This document shows, one piece after another, positions 8,907-16,800 of a DNA stretch of 29,050 nucleotides. The translations under genes and the position numbers were made by a program. Location: contig DBEP01000050.1 in the NCBI GenBank assembly GCA_002294045.1, positions 3,222 through 32,271 on the forward strand, in the 5' to 3' direction. This DNA is from Lachnoclostridium sp. UBA903. Lineage in GTDB: Bacteria; Bacillota; Clostridia; Lachnospirales; Lachnospiraceae. Below the pieces are notes generated by a model. It had not been told where the DNA came from. It saw only the letters and a program-made list of their open reading frames with translations, and made no database searches. Position 1 is the first letter of the stretch; every line of letters starts with the position of its first letter.

Positions 8907-10106
8907 ATGAAAAAGCTTTTGGCATTAGTATTATGTATGGCTGTTACAGCCGGCATGTTAGCGGGCTGCGGTGCTTCCGGGGCAAAATCAAACAATTCCG
9001 GTAACACGGAGAGTGATACGGCAGAATCTAAAACGTCGGGGGGAGATGAATATGACTTTGATGCAGGCGAATCGGAATATCCGTCTGCAGATGAACTGGA
9101 ACCTCATAAAATCGGAGTGATATGGTATGGCTACACAGACCAGTTGAGTACCTCCATGAAGAAGAATATGGATTACCTGGCGTCGGAATTCAATATTGAA
9201 GTTGTGTATGCGGAGGCTTATCTTGCGGAAGATTGTATCAGTGAGACAGAGAATTTGATTGAAGCAGGCTGTGAAGGCATTATGACGCTTGGCCTATATG
9301 CGGCAATGGTTGATAAATGCGAAGAGGCGGGAGTATATCTGACCCAGTTCTGTAATGTGGTAACGGACGAAGAAATTCTTGGAATGATTCGGGAAAGCGA
9401 ATATTTCGCAGGCATGATAACGGAGAGTGATGTATCCGGCGGAGAAATGATGGTGGATGATCTTTACGAAAGAGGCTGCAGAAACATCGTTTGGTTATCC
9501 CTTCAGGCAGGTGCTTCCGCTAACCACGACAACCGGGTACGCGGTATCGAAGCGGGAATCAAAAAATATGACGACCTGAACGTATTGTCGACCTATCGCG
9601 GTACCGATATAGCAGAGGCACTTACAACCTTTGCCGCCACCTATCCGGAGATGGACGGTATCCTTATAACCGGCGGGGATGCGGAAGAATACTATCAGGT
9701 CATGACATCGGAAGGACTTTCGGGTAATGTAATCCTGGCGACCTTTGATATTGGGAAGGGTACGGATGAAAGACTTGAAAGGGGAGACCTTGGTTGGATT
9801 GCGGGGGGACAGGCTCCGACCTCCGGCATTGCTTTTTCCTTACTGTACAATGCGATTACAGGAACGAAAATCCTGGAAGATACTACCCAGCCCCTTTACC
9901 GGAATTTCCTTATATTACAGTCCGTAGAAGATTATAACAACTATGTAAAATATGCGGAAGGCGATATCCCTGCATACACGGGGGATGAAATCAAAGCATT
10001 GATTAAGGCTTTCAATCCGGATGCAGGCATTGCTTTATACGAGGAATACAATTCAAACTACAGTATTGATGATATCGTAGAAAGACATGCTGATTTATTT
10101 AAGTAG
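8907..10106 (+). CDS. Sugar ABC transporter substrate-binding lipoprotein (type 1 periplasmic-binding fold)
   Basis: The 399-residue protein starts with a lipoprotein signal peptide and lipobox LAGC with lipidated Cys21. A Ser/Asn/Gly-rich linker follows, then a LacI/ribose-binding-like two-lobe domain (about 65-360). The fold is suggested by HKIGVIWYGYTDQLSTSMKK, the pattern AGCEGIMTLG (compare DGIIISP in RbsB), and MDGILITGGDAEEYYQVM. The position between two permeases and behind the ATPase identifies it as the extracellular receptor of this importer. GAGGAGG precedes ATG 8907, with an AT-rich hairpin (8867-8886) just upstream. The ligand is unknown. Confidence 0.9.
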   Translation: MKKLLALVLCMAVTAGMLAGCGASGAKSNNSGNTESDTAESKTSGGDEYDFDAGESEYPSADELEPHKIGVIWYGYTDQLSTSMKKNMDYLASEFNIEVVYAEAYLAEDCISETENLIEAGCEGIMTLGLYAAMVDKCEEAGVYLTQFCNVVTDEEILGMIRESEYFAGMITESDVSGGEMMVDDLYERGCRNIVWLSLQAGASANHDNRVRGIEAGIKKYDDLNVLSTYRGTDIAEALTTFAATYPEMDGILITGGDAEEYYQVMTSEGLSGNVILATFDIGKGTDERLERGDLGWIAGGQAPTSGIAFSLLYNAITGTKILEDTTQPLYRNFLILQSVEDYNNYVKYAEGDIPAYTGDEIKALIKAFNPDAGIALYEEYNSNYSIDDIVERHADLFK

Positions 10107-10107
10107 T

Positions 10108-10152
10108 TGCAGCGCTTTAACCAGGGTTGTCTTTGCATGGTTGCTACAATAC
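10108..10152 (+). other. Hairpin downstream of the binding-protein gene
   Basis: TTG.AGC...AACCA pairs with TGGTTGCTACAA around a loop near 10127-10140, directly after the binding-protein stop. No T-run follows. Such hairpins often protect the binding-protein mRNA so it is made in excess over the membrane parts. That role is inference. Confidence 0.35.
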
Positions 10153-10197
10153 CATCAGAGAATCGTTTCGGAATCTAAATAAGGTATGGGTGATGGT

Positions 10198-11214
10198 ATG
10201 AATTCAAAAGTAAAAGATTATGCATTGCGAACATTTAAGTCATTGATTTTACCTATTTGTGTATATATATTTTTTATTTTGATTACAGAGACAGGACGTT
10301 TTGGTACGGGGAAACAGATGATTGTCATTGCCAGACAGGCAGTACAGCCAATTTTGATGTCCTGGGCGCTTGCTTTTAACATGAGTATTGGTATGTGGGA
10401 TTTTTCTGCCGGGGCAGTTGTGTATGTAGCGTCCATTGCAGGCGGTAATCTGGCACTGCTTACCAATACGGGCCTGCCCGGCCTCATTATATTTACCGTC
10501 TTAACCGCGATGATAATGAGTACCTTTACAGGTGTACTGTATAATGTACTGAAAGTACCGTCCCTGGTCCTTACCGTTGGATTGGTGCTGGTATATGAAA
10601 CGCTTACCTATGCAGTTAATTCAGGGAATGGTGTTTTGATTCAAAATGAGCTGACGGTATTGTCACGTACGCCGTACTGCTTTATTATCCTTGGCATTAT
10701 GTTTGTAATCATTTATATTGTGTATAACTATACTTCCTTCGGACATGATGTCAGGGCACTCGGGAATGGACAGCTGATTGCAAGAAATGCCGGATTAAGT
10801 CCTGCCAAGACTAAACTGAAATCATTTATTTTCGGCGGTTTATTTCTTGGAATGTCGGCGGTTATTTATGTATCCTTAAGAGGAAAGGTATCGCCGGCCA
10901 GCGGTATGGAAACCGTTACGACAATTTTTGATGCAATGATGGGTATTTTTATAGGCATGTTCTTGAGTAAATATTGCAATATGCCCATTGGCGTTGCTAT
11001 TGGTACATTTACGATGAAGATGCTGACAACGGGTCTCGTGGCGGTTGGCTTATCCACAACAGTCCGCGACATTTCACAGGGGGTATTCCTTCTGCTCATA
11101 CTGATTGTTGCCAATAACCAGGGGCTGTTTGAAGAAATACGGGCAAAAAAGAAACGGGCTAAGGAAGCCAATGCGAAGTTTATAGCAGCGGCGGTAAAAC
11201 GGAGGTTGCCATGA
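10198..11214 (+). CDS. Second sugar ABC transporter permease (BPD_transp_2 type)
   Basis: The protein has about 338 residues and many membrane segments. It carries SWALAFNMSIGMWDFSAGAV, the counterpart of the GMDLSVG motif of ribose-type permeases, and a basic C-terminal tail rich in Lys and Arg. Two starts are possible. ATG 10198 has GGTGAT (10189-10194) at the same spacing as the ATPase gene's ribosome site. ATG 10186 has only AAGG one base upstream, so I prefer 10198. It is clearly diverged from the permease at 7809, pointing to a heterodimeric channel. Its last codons overlap the next GH3 start by 4 bp (ATGA), showing translational coupling. Confidence 0.88.
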   Translation: MNSKVKDYALRTFKSLILPICVYIFFILITETGRFGTGKQMIVIARQAVQPILMSWALAFNMSIGMWDFSAGAVVYVASIAGGNLALLTNTGLPGLIIFTVLTAMIMSTFTGVLYNVLKVPSLVLTVGLVLVYETLTYAVNSGNGVLIQNELTVLSRTPYCFIILGIMFVIIYIVYNYTSFGHDVRALGNGQLIARNAGLSPAKTKLKSFIFGGLFLGMSAVIYVSLRGKVSPASGMETVTTIFDAMMGIFIGMFLSKYCNMPIGVAIGTFTMKMLTTGLVAVGLSTTVRDISQGVFLLLILIVANNQGLFEEIRAKKKRAKEANAKFIAAAVKRRLP

Positions 11215-13592
11215 GCAAAGGATATAAAGATTCCAGCCTTTCCGTACCGGAGAGAGTTGCGGATTTAATGAGTCGGATGACCTTGGAGGAAAAGGTTAAC
11301 CAGATTGGCTGCCATATAGTTGTCGGAACAATGCAAAATGCTGAGGATATGGTGAAGATTGAAAATGGTATCGGCCAGCTGGCTGTCATGGGAGGAAAAA
11401 CGGCCATTGAGGAACATGCGGCATTTTTAACAAAGCTGCAGGAAAAGGTAATTGCATCTTCCCGTTTTGGTATTCCGGCGGTGCTGCATGCGGAAGCGTT
11501 AAGCGGTCCCGTTATGCCAAATGCAAATACCTTCCCGACCTCCATCAGTTTGGGAGCTGCCTTTGAACCGGCAATTGTGAGGGATATGTGCGAACGGACA
11601 AGAAAGCAGATGTATGCAATGGGCTTAAGACAGGCTCTTTCACCGGTTTTGGATGTGGCAAGGGATTTAAGATGGGGTCGTGTAAGCGAAACATACGGTA
11701 TGGACCCGACTTTGAATGCTATCATGAGCTGTGCCTTTATTGACGGCTTACAGGGAGAAGACCTGACAGAAGGGGTAGCGGCGACGGCAAAGCATTTCCT
11801 TGGATATTCTCAGACCGAGGGCGGTATCAACATGGCGAAGACCACAGCGGATCCCATTGATATCAGAGAAGTTTTTGCAAAGCCTTTTGAAGCAGCCATT
11901 CGTAAGAGCGGAGTCAGGGCCGTAATGAATTCTTATTCAGAGATGAACGGCAGGCCAATCTGTGCATCCCGTGAGATATTAAATGATTTGCTGCGTGACG
12001 ATTTAGGATTTCAGGGTGTTGTAATCAGTGATTATATGTCCGTATCGCTGTTGGTTGATAATTTTTTCGTGGCAAAGGATGCCAAAGATGCTGCGGCCCA
12101 GTGTCTGAAAGCCGGTCTGGACATAGAAGCGCCGGAACAGTACGGCTATGGTAAAGCTTTAATCGACGCCATTCAGGAAGGACTTGTGGAAGAGAAGTAT
12201 CTGGATATTTCCTGTGCCCGTTCTTTGATGCTGAAATTTGAGTTAGGTTTATTTGAAAATCCGTATCCACAGCCGGACAGGCTGGCAGAAGCCTTTGATA
12301 ATACTGAAAATAATGTGAAATCAAAAGTGGCGGCCAGAAAGGCTATGACCCTGACTAAAAATGACGGCATTTTACCGATTAAGAACAAGGATGTGAAAGT
12401 GGCCGTAATCGGCCCTACCGGTGATTCTCTCCGCTCTTCTTATGCATGCTATACAAGTATTTCCATGGAAGAAATGAGTGCAAGCGGCAGTATGGAAGCC
12501 ATGGCAGGCATCGAAAGTATGGAAAAGATTACGGAAGAAGAGAAGGAGGGTACCGGCATGAGGAGCCGTACGGAGCATCCTGAAATCACGGAACCCCTTA
12601 TTAAAGAGCGCTATCCGGAGGGGAAAACCATTTTTGAAGCTATCCGGGAAAAGCTGCCGAACGCCGCTTTTATCAAAGGCTGCCATACGAATCTGGATAC
12701 CATGACCGATATCGGCGGAGCTGTGGCGGCAGCCAAAGAAGCAGACCTTGTCATTATGACATTAGGCGGCAAGAACGGCTGGGGTATGCATTGTACTTCC
12801 GGTGAAGGTGTGGATAAAGCCGGCTTTAGGCTGCCCGGAAGACAGGAAGAATTGCTGGAAGCAGTATATGCGGCAAATTCCAACATGGTTATCGTACATA
12901 CCGACAGTATCCCGCTGGTCAGTCAGTTCGCATATGAGAAGGTACCGGCCATTTTGGAAGGCTGGCTATGCTGTACCTACGGACCTGATGCCATTGCGGA
13001 AACCCTGACGGGCGAAAACAATCCTGCCGGCAGAACACCGCTGGATATTCCGCTTGCAGATGGTATTACACCTCTTTATCATTATCAGAGAAATGCCAGC
13101 CATCCAAAGACCGGTCATTTAAACGCCGGACTTTATATAGACAGGAAAGGCTATCTGGCGAGGCCCTTTGGCTATGGCTTATCTTATACAAGGTTTGCTT
13201 ACAGCAATATTACTTTGTCGGCAAGCAAAGATGCAGTGCCGGTTATGCGTATTTCTGTAGAAGTTGAGAATATCGGTGCGGCAGCGGGAGAAGAAGTAGT
13301 GCAGTTATACGGCAAAGACGTTATTGCATCGGTTATCCGTCCGTACCAGGAACTGGTAGGTTTTAAGCGTATAGCACTGGAGCCCGGAGAGAAGAGGAAG
13401 GTAACCTTTACCTTTAAATTGGATGAATTTGCATTCCGTACCCATGATGGTAATTGGATTGTTGAAGAAGGCGAATTTCAATTCTTCGCTGGTCCCAATA
13501 GTGGGGAAAAAGCACAGAGTATATCTTATGAAATGCCGGATACGATTATTATTGATTATACAAAAAGAGATTTCTTTGCAAAAGCAGAGTAG
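11211..13592 (+). CDS. Glycoside hydrolase family 3 (beta-glucosidase/beta-xylosidase-like), cytoplasmic
   Basis: This 793-residue GH3 enzyme is larger than its sister at 4150. The barrel domain (about 1-330) carries LHAEALSG, DLRWGRVSETYG, ATAKHFLGYSQTEGG and nucleophile Asp274 in VVISDYMSV. The second domain (about 360-625) has a probable acid/base Glu532 in TSGEGVDKAGF. A fibronectin-III-like domain (about 655-770) follows PFGYGLSYTRF. No signal peptide is present. The start overlaps the permease stop (ATGA) with GGAGG upstream, making it the last gene of the importer operon. It probably hydrolyses the imported glycoside. It belongs to the BglX/xylosidase-like side of GH3; exact specificity is open. 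Confidence 0.92.
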   Translation: MSKGYKDSSLSVPERVADLMSRMTLEEKVNQIGCHIVVGTMQNAEDMVKIENGIGQLAVMGGKTAIEEHAAFLTKLQEKVIASSRFGIPAVLHAEALSGPVMPNANTFPTSISLGAAFEPAIVRDMCERTRKQMYAMGLRQALSPVLDVARDLRWGRVSETYGMDPTLNAIMSCAFIDGLQGEDLTEGVAATAKHFLGYSQTEGGINMAKTTADPIDIREVFAKPFEAAIRKSGVRAVMNSYSEMNGRPICASREILNDLLRDDLGFQGVVISDYMSVSLLVDNFFVAKDAKDAAAQCLKAGLDIEAPEQYGYGKALIDAIQEGLVEEKYLDISCARSLMLKFELGLFENPYPQPDRLAEAFDNTENNVKSKVAARKAMTLTKNDGILPIKNKDVKVAVIGPTGDSLRSSYACYTSISMEEMSASGSMEAMAGIESMEKITEEEKEGTGMRSRTEHPEITEPLIKERYPEGKTIFEAIREKLPNAAFIKGCHTNLDTMTDIGGAVAAAKEADLVIMTLGGKNGWGMHCTSGEGVDKAGFRLPGRQEELLEAVYAANSNMVIVHTDSIPLVSQFAYEKVPAILEGWLCCTYGPDAIAETLTGENNPAGRTPLDIPLADGITPLYHYQRNASHPKTGHLNAGLYIDRKGYLARPFGYGLSYTRFAYSNITLSASKDAVPVMRISVEVENIGAAAGEEVVQLYGKDVIASVIRPYQELVGFKRIALEPGEKRKVTFTFKLDEFAFRTHDGNWIVEEGEFQFFAGPNSGEKAQSISYEMPDTIIIDYTKRDFFAKAE

Positions 13593-13622
13593 AAAATTGC
13601 TGCTAAGGAAAAAATGGGCAGG

Positions 13623-13659
13623 AATCAGGTCAAAAAATGTATTTTTGGCCTGATTTTTT
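13623..13659 (+). terminator. Strong Rho-independent terminator of the sugar operon
   Basis: AATCAGGTCAAAAA (13623-13636) pairs over about 14 bp with TTTTTGGCCTGATT (13642-13655), with one G-T pair. It continues into TTTT. It lies 31 bp after the GH3 stop. Confidence 0.85.
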
Positions 13660-13974
13660 AGAATATTCCTTTCTGCCTATTTCATCCGTTCCCTCTTTTA
13701 TTCCGATAGCAGGTTGAGAGGCTCCGCTTGGTTTTCAGAGCCCCGGTTAAATTTTTTAAAAATTCTTCTGGATTTTGTGCAAGACACTGTAGTATAATAA
13801 ATATATATATGGAAATGAAAGGGTTTGCGATACATTTGGTGCAATAAGCCCATTTGTATAAAGCTGCCCGGTGCCAAAATATGTGCATTTTTCATATTTT
13901 TGTGCATTGGTTCGTATGAACCGCCGTGACGGAACAGTCACAAAGAATATTAATTATACTAGGAGATATTATCT
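13660..13974 (+). promoter_or_regulatory. Leader and probable promoter region of the sugar kinase gene
   Basis: A perfect TATAAT (13793-13798) lies 177 bp before the kinase start but has no clear -35 element. The long leader that would follow holds small hairpins GGTTC-GTAT-GAACC (13909-13922) and GTGAC-GGAACA-GTCAC (13926-13941). It also has a repeated TGTGCAT at about 13881 and 13901. No known riboswitch is recognised. No convincing gene is seen on either strand. Confidence 0.35.
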
Positions 13975-14997
13975 ATGAAGAAAGTTGTTACTTTTGGAGA
14001 GCTTATGCTACGGCTTGCTCCTATGGGATATTTAAGATTTGTTCAAACGGATACCTTCGAGGCTACATATGGAGGCGGAGAAGCAAATGTTGCCGTGTCT
14101 CTTGCTAATTTCGGAATGGATGTCAAATTCATTACGAAGCTTCCCAAGCATGAGATTGGCCAGGCTGCAGTTAACACCCTGCGTAAATACGGAGTTGATA
14201 CATCTGAAATTGTCAGAGGCGGTAACAGAGTCGGTATTTACTATTTGGAAAAGGGAGCTTCCCAAAGACCTTCCAAAGTTATTTATGACAGGGCGGACTC
14301 GGCTATAGCCCTGGCTTCAAGCAATGAATTTGACTGGAATAAAATATTTGAGGGAGTGGAATGGTTTCATTTCACCGGAATTACACCTGCATTAAGTGAT
14401 AATGCAGCCGAAGCATGCCTTCAGGCATGTAAAGCAGCGAAGGAAAAAGGAATTACGGTAAGTTTTGACTTGAATTACAGAAAGAATCTCTGGACAACCC
14501 AAAAAGCGCAGGAAGTGATTACAAAACTGACACCATATATTGATGTTTGCATAGCCAATGAAGAAGATGCGGAAAAGGTATTTGGAATCAAAGCGGAAGA
14601 TTCGGATATTGAAGGCGGAAAGCTGAATAAAGAAGGCTATAAACAGGTTGCCGAAAAGCTGGTAAACAACTATGGCTTCAAGCTTGTGGCCACAACTTTG
14701 AGGGAGAGTATTTCTGCCAATGACAATAAGTGGTCCGCCATGCTCTATGATGGAAAGGATTTTTATTTCTCCAGAAAATATAATGTACATATTGTTGACA
14801 GAGTGGGAGGCGGAGATTCCTTCGGGGCAGGCTTAATATACTCCCGGCTGCACGGCTATTCTTTACAGGATACGATTGAATTTGCAGTTGCCGCAAGCTG
14901 CCTGAAGCATTCCGTTCAAGGGGACCTCAATCTGATTTCATTAGATGAGGCCAAGGCCCTTGCCGGCGGAGACGGTTCAGGCAGAGTTCAGAGATAG
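13975..14997 (+). CDS. kdgK: PfkB-family sugar kinase, probable 2-dehydro-3-deoxygluconokinase
   Basis: The 340-residue ribokinase-fold enzyme probably phosphorylates 2-keto-3-deoxygluconate to KDPG in uronate or pectin breakdown. The N-terminal half shows the family block LRFVQTDTFEATYGGGEANV and YLEKGASQRPSKVIYDRA, both typical of KdgK rather than fructokinase. The C-terminal PfkB signature is DRVGGGDSFGAGLIY, with catalytic base Asp281. AGGAG precedes the ATG. It is transcribed alone; the usual partner, KDPG aldolase, is not in the window, so it would have to be encoded elsewhere. Other 2-keto-sugar or fructose kinase activity cannot be excluded. Confidence 0.85.
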   Translation: MKKVVTFGELMLRLAPMGYLRFVQTDTFEATYGGGEANVAVSLANFGMDVKFITKLPKHEIGQAAVNTLRKYGVDTSEIVRGGNRVGIYYLEKGASQRPSKVIYDRADSAIALASSNEFDWNKIFEGVEWFHFTGITPALSDNAAEACLQACKAAKEKGITVSFDLNYRKNLWTTQKAQEVITKLTPYIDVCIANEEDAEKVFGIKAEDSDIEGGKLNKEGYKQVAEKLVNNYGFKLVATTLRESISANDNKWSAMLYDGKDFYFSRKYNVHIVDRVGGGDSFGAGLIYSRLHGYSLQDTIEFAVAASCLKHSVQGDLNLISLDEAKALAGGDGSGRVQR

Positions 14998-15080
14998 AGA
15001 TTGGAATGTAATTGGTGCTTTCGATAACCGGCTTGCGTTAAATGTAATGGTAAAATAAATTTGTAAAAATAAAAGCTTTG

Positions 15081-15120
15081 AACCCCCCTCTTAATCTGGA
15101 ATGATGTGAGGGGGGGTTTT
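15081..15120 (+). terminator. Rho-independent terminator after the kinase gene
   Basis: AACCCCCCTC (15081-15090) pairs with GAGGGGGGGTT (15108-15118, one extra G), followed by TT. It lies about 85 bp after the kinase stop. It separates the kinase from the convergent minus-strand membrane-protein gene and may serve both strands. Confidence 0.75.
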
Positions 15121-15152
15121 CTATCCCCTTAAAGCAGCACTTATGTAAAAAT

Positions 15153-15647
15153 TTATATATAATTATAAAGTATTACTAATCCGCCGGACAGAAGCCCTTC
15201 TATAACTGCTAAAATAGTACCTATCAGAGAAGCAATTATATGATGTCTGGGATTTTTGTACGCAGCTGTCATGTCTTCCGTACCAGGTATCATTGCTCTT
15301 TTGCTATGGCAAAATATTCCTAAATCTAAGATAATTAAATCATATAGATTTACGGAGAAGAATAATACGAATGTATGTATGAACGCACTGGTAAAAGTTC
15401 TCGCACCGGAAAAATAGGCAGCAATAGACAGAATAATAGCAAAAATGGGAATTGCAGCCAGCTTTTTAAACAGGTGGTTTTTCTCTTCCTTTTTTATTAT
15501 TCCGGCATATTGAGGCAGGCTTTCAACTCTTTTTCTAATCTCCGGCGGATACGACATTATATGAGAGATTGGATTTTTATATAATGACGGTATTATTATT
15601 AAGGTAAATAGAGTACAGAGTATAACGCATTGAATTGCAAGTATCAT
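15153..15647 (-). CDS. Small integral membrane protein of unknown function
   Basis: The 164-residue protein shows about four hydrophobic segments: residues 2-20, around 67-82, 85-108 and the C-terminal 136-160. A charged loop (PPEIRKRVESLPQY...KKEEKN) lies between the first and second. No enzymatic motif is recognised. AGGAG lies upstream of the minus-strand ATG at 15647. It follows the TetR gene by 43 bp on the same strand, so it is probably the target and co-transcribed partner of that repressor. A role in membrane stress or export is possible but not shown. Confidence 0.75.
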   Translation of the reverse strand: MILAIQCVILCTLFTLIIIPSLYKNPISHIMSYPPEIRKRVESLPQYAGIIKKEEKNHLFKKLAAIPIFAIILSIAAYFSGARTFTSAFIHTFVLFFSVNLYDLIILDLGIFCHSKRAMIPGTEDMTAAYKNPRHHIIASLIGTILAVIEGLLSGGLVILYNYI

Positions 15648-15690
15648 GATAACGCTCTCCTTTTCAAAAATCGTTTATAGGTTGAAACTA

Positions 15691-16272
15691 TTAAGCTTCA
15701 AAGATGTAATTACATAGTTGTTCACGCATAAGCGAGAGATTTTCCTCTAAAGTATCCTGATGCAAGAATTTTCGGTTTTCTATGGTTAAGGCCATAATTT
15801 TCATTATATTTGCCAGAGTATGATAATTTAAGTTCTTACGTGTTCCAGTCATGTATTCTAGTAATGAACCAATCATTTTTTCTTCCTTCGGCGGGTCTAA
15901 TACGCATTCGGGCGGTAATTTTTTAGCTAACCATTCTTCATCTTCCGCCGTAATGAAACTGATAATATTATTGGAACCGGAAAAAGATTCCAGGAGAGCT
16001 GATAATGTGTCCCGGTCAATAGTTCCTTTTTCGGCGATTATATGGTTAATTGTATTCAACATGTTATCTTTGCTGAAGCAAATCACATCGTACACATACC
16101 ATTCTTTAGATTGGTAGAAGTGATAGAAGGTTCCTTTACCGATGCCCACAAGTTTGGCCACTTCTTCAACAGTGATACGTTTGATACCTTTTTCTTTTAT
16201 CAGAGAGACTCCGACTTCTAATAATTTTGTTTTTATTTCTTCACGCTGCTCCAGGGGAAAAACAGGGGACAT
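15691..16272 (-). CDS. TetR/AcrR-family transcriptional repressor
   Basis: The 193-residue protein has an N-terminal TetR helix-turn-helix (about 12-58; ITVEEVAKLVGIGKGTFYHF followed by YQSKEWYVYDV). A divergent C-terminal ligand domain follows. AGGAGG precedes ATG 16272 on the minus strand. It is the first gene of a two-gene minus-strand unit with the membrane protein. An inverted repeat in its own leader (16290-16320) suggests autoregulation, as is common in the family. The ligand is unknown. Confidence 0.9.
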   Translation of the reverse strand: MSPVFPLEQREEIKTKLLEVGVSLIKEKGIKRITVEEVAKLVGIGKGTFYHFYQSKEWYVYDVICFSKDNMLNTINHIIAEKGTIDRDTLSALLESFSGSNNIISFITAEDEEWLAKKLPPECVLDPPKEEKMIGSLLEYMTGTRKNLNYHTLANIMKIMALTIENRKFLHQDTLEENLSLMREQLCNYIFEA

Positions 16273-16289
16273 AAATAAGCAACCTCCTT

Positions 16290-16320
16290 ATGTGACTATT
16301 TTTATAAATCCTGGTCACAT
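16290..16320 (-). promoter_or_regulatory. Candidate TetR operator in the leader of the regulator gene
   Basis: ATGTGAC (16290-16296) and GTCACAT (16314-16320) form a perfect 7-bp inverted repeat with a 17-bp centre. It lies directly upstream of and touching the ribosome site of the TetR gene. A TATAAA-like -10 element lies in the centre on the minus strand. Confidence 0.5.
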
Positions 16321-16440
16321 GATTAGATTAACATAAACCGGACCCAATTACAAGAGTATAAGAGTGAATTTTATAACTTAAATGTTGGAATAAATAGAAC
16401 TAATTTTTGATAATGCATATATTGTTATAAGGAAATATTC

Positions 16441-16570
16441 TTTTTTATCTCGTAGGAAAATTCGTCCTATGAGATAAAAACCCTCCGGGGGATGCACATG
16501 ACGTGCCAACGGAAGATGTCACTGAAGTGACAGCACGTCAGCGCCAGAGTCTGGCAGGCCAGACTCTTTC
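16441..16570. repeat. Hairpin array, candidate dispersed repeat or structured RNA
   Basis: Three stem-loops lie side by side in the gap between the TetR and glycosyltransferase genes. The first pairs a stretch ending ATCTCGTAGGA with TCCTATGAGAT (about 16441-16480, one G-T pair, no 3' T-run). The second nests TGTCAC-TGAA-GTGACA (16517-16532) inside GACGTGC/GCACGTC (16500-16506, 16533-16539). The third is AGAGTCTGG-CAGG-CCAGACTCT (16546-16567). Short overlapping frames on both strands here look like by-products of the repeat. The remaining 16571-16790 shows no clear feature. Confidence 0.6.
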
Positions 16571-16800
16571 TTGTGGCTGTCATACGTTGCTGAATATTTG
16601 CCCTGGCCTGGAATTTAGTAAGCCCTGGCACATTAATTTGGATATATCCTTTGATAAATATATGAAACAAAACGGAATATGCAGAAAACCAACCGGGGCT
16701 TATGGTCTCAATTTGGCTGTTACAAATGGGAAGAGGCAATTTTAATATACAATAATTGATACCTGGCTTTAAACTGAAAATAGCAAAGAGGTGATGTTAA

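Noticed and set aside
10107..10122. Possible catabolite-repression (cre) site near AGCGCTTT
   Set aside because: The flanking bases do not match the cre consensus closely, and it lies after a stop codon inside an operon.
16503..16745. An 80-codon frame starting in the hairpin array, and a 90-codon frame opposite to it
   Set aside because: Both are built from inverted repeats, have no ribosome site and resemble no known protein. The region is better described as a repeat or structured element.
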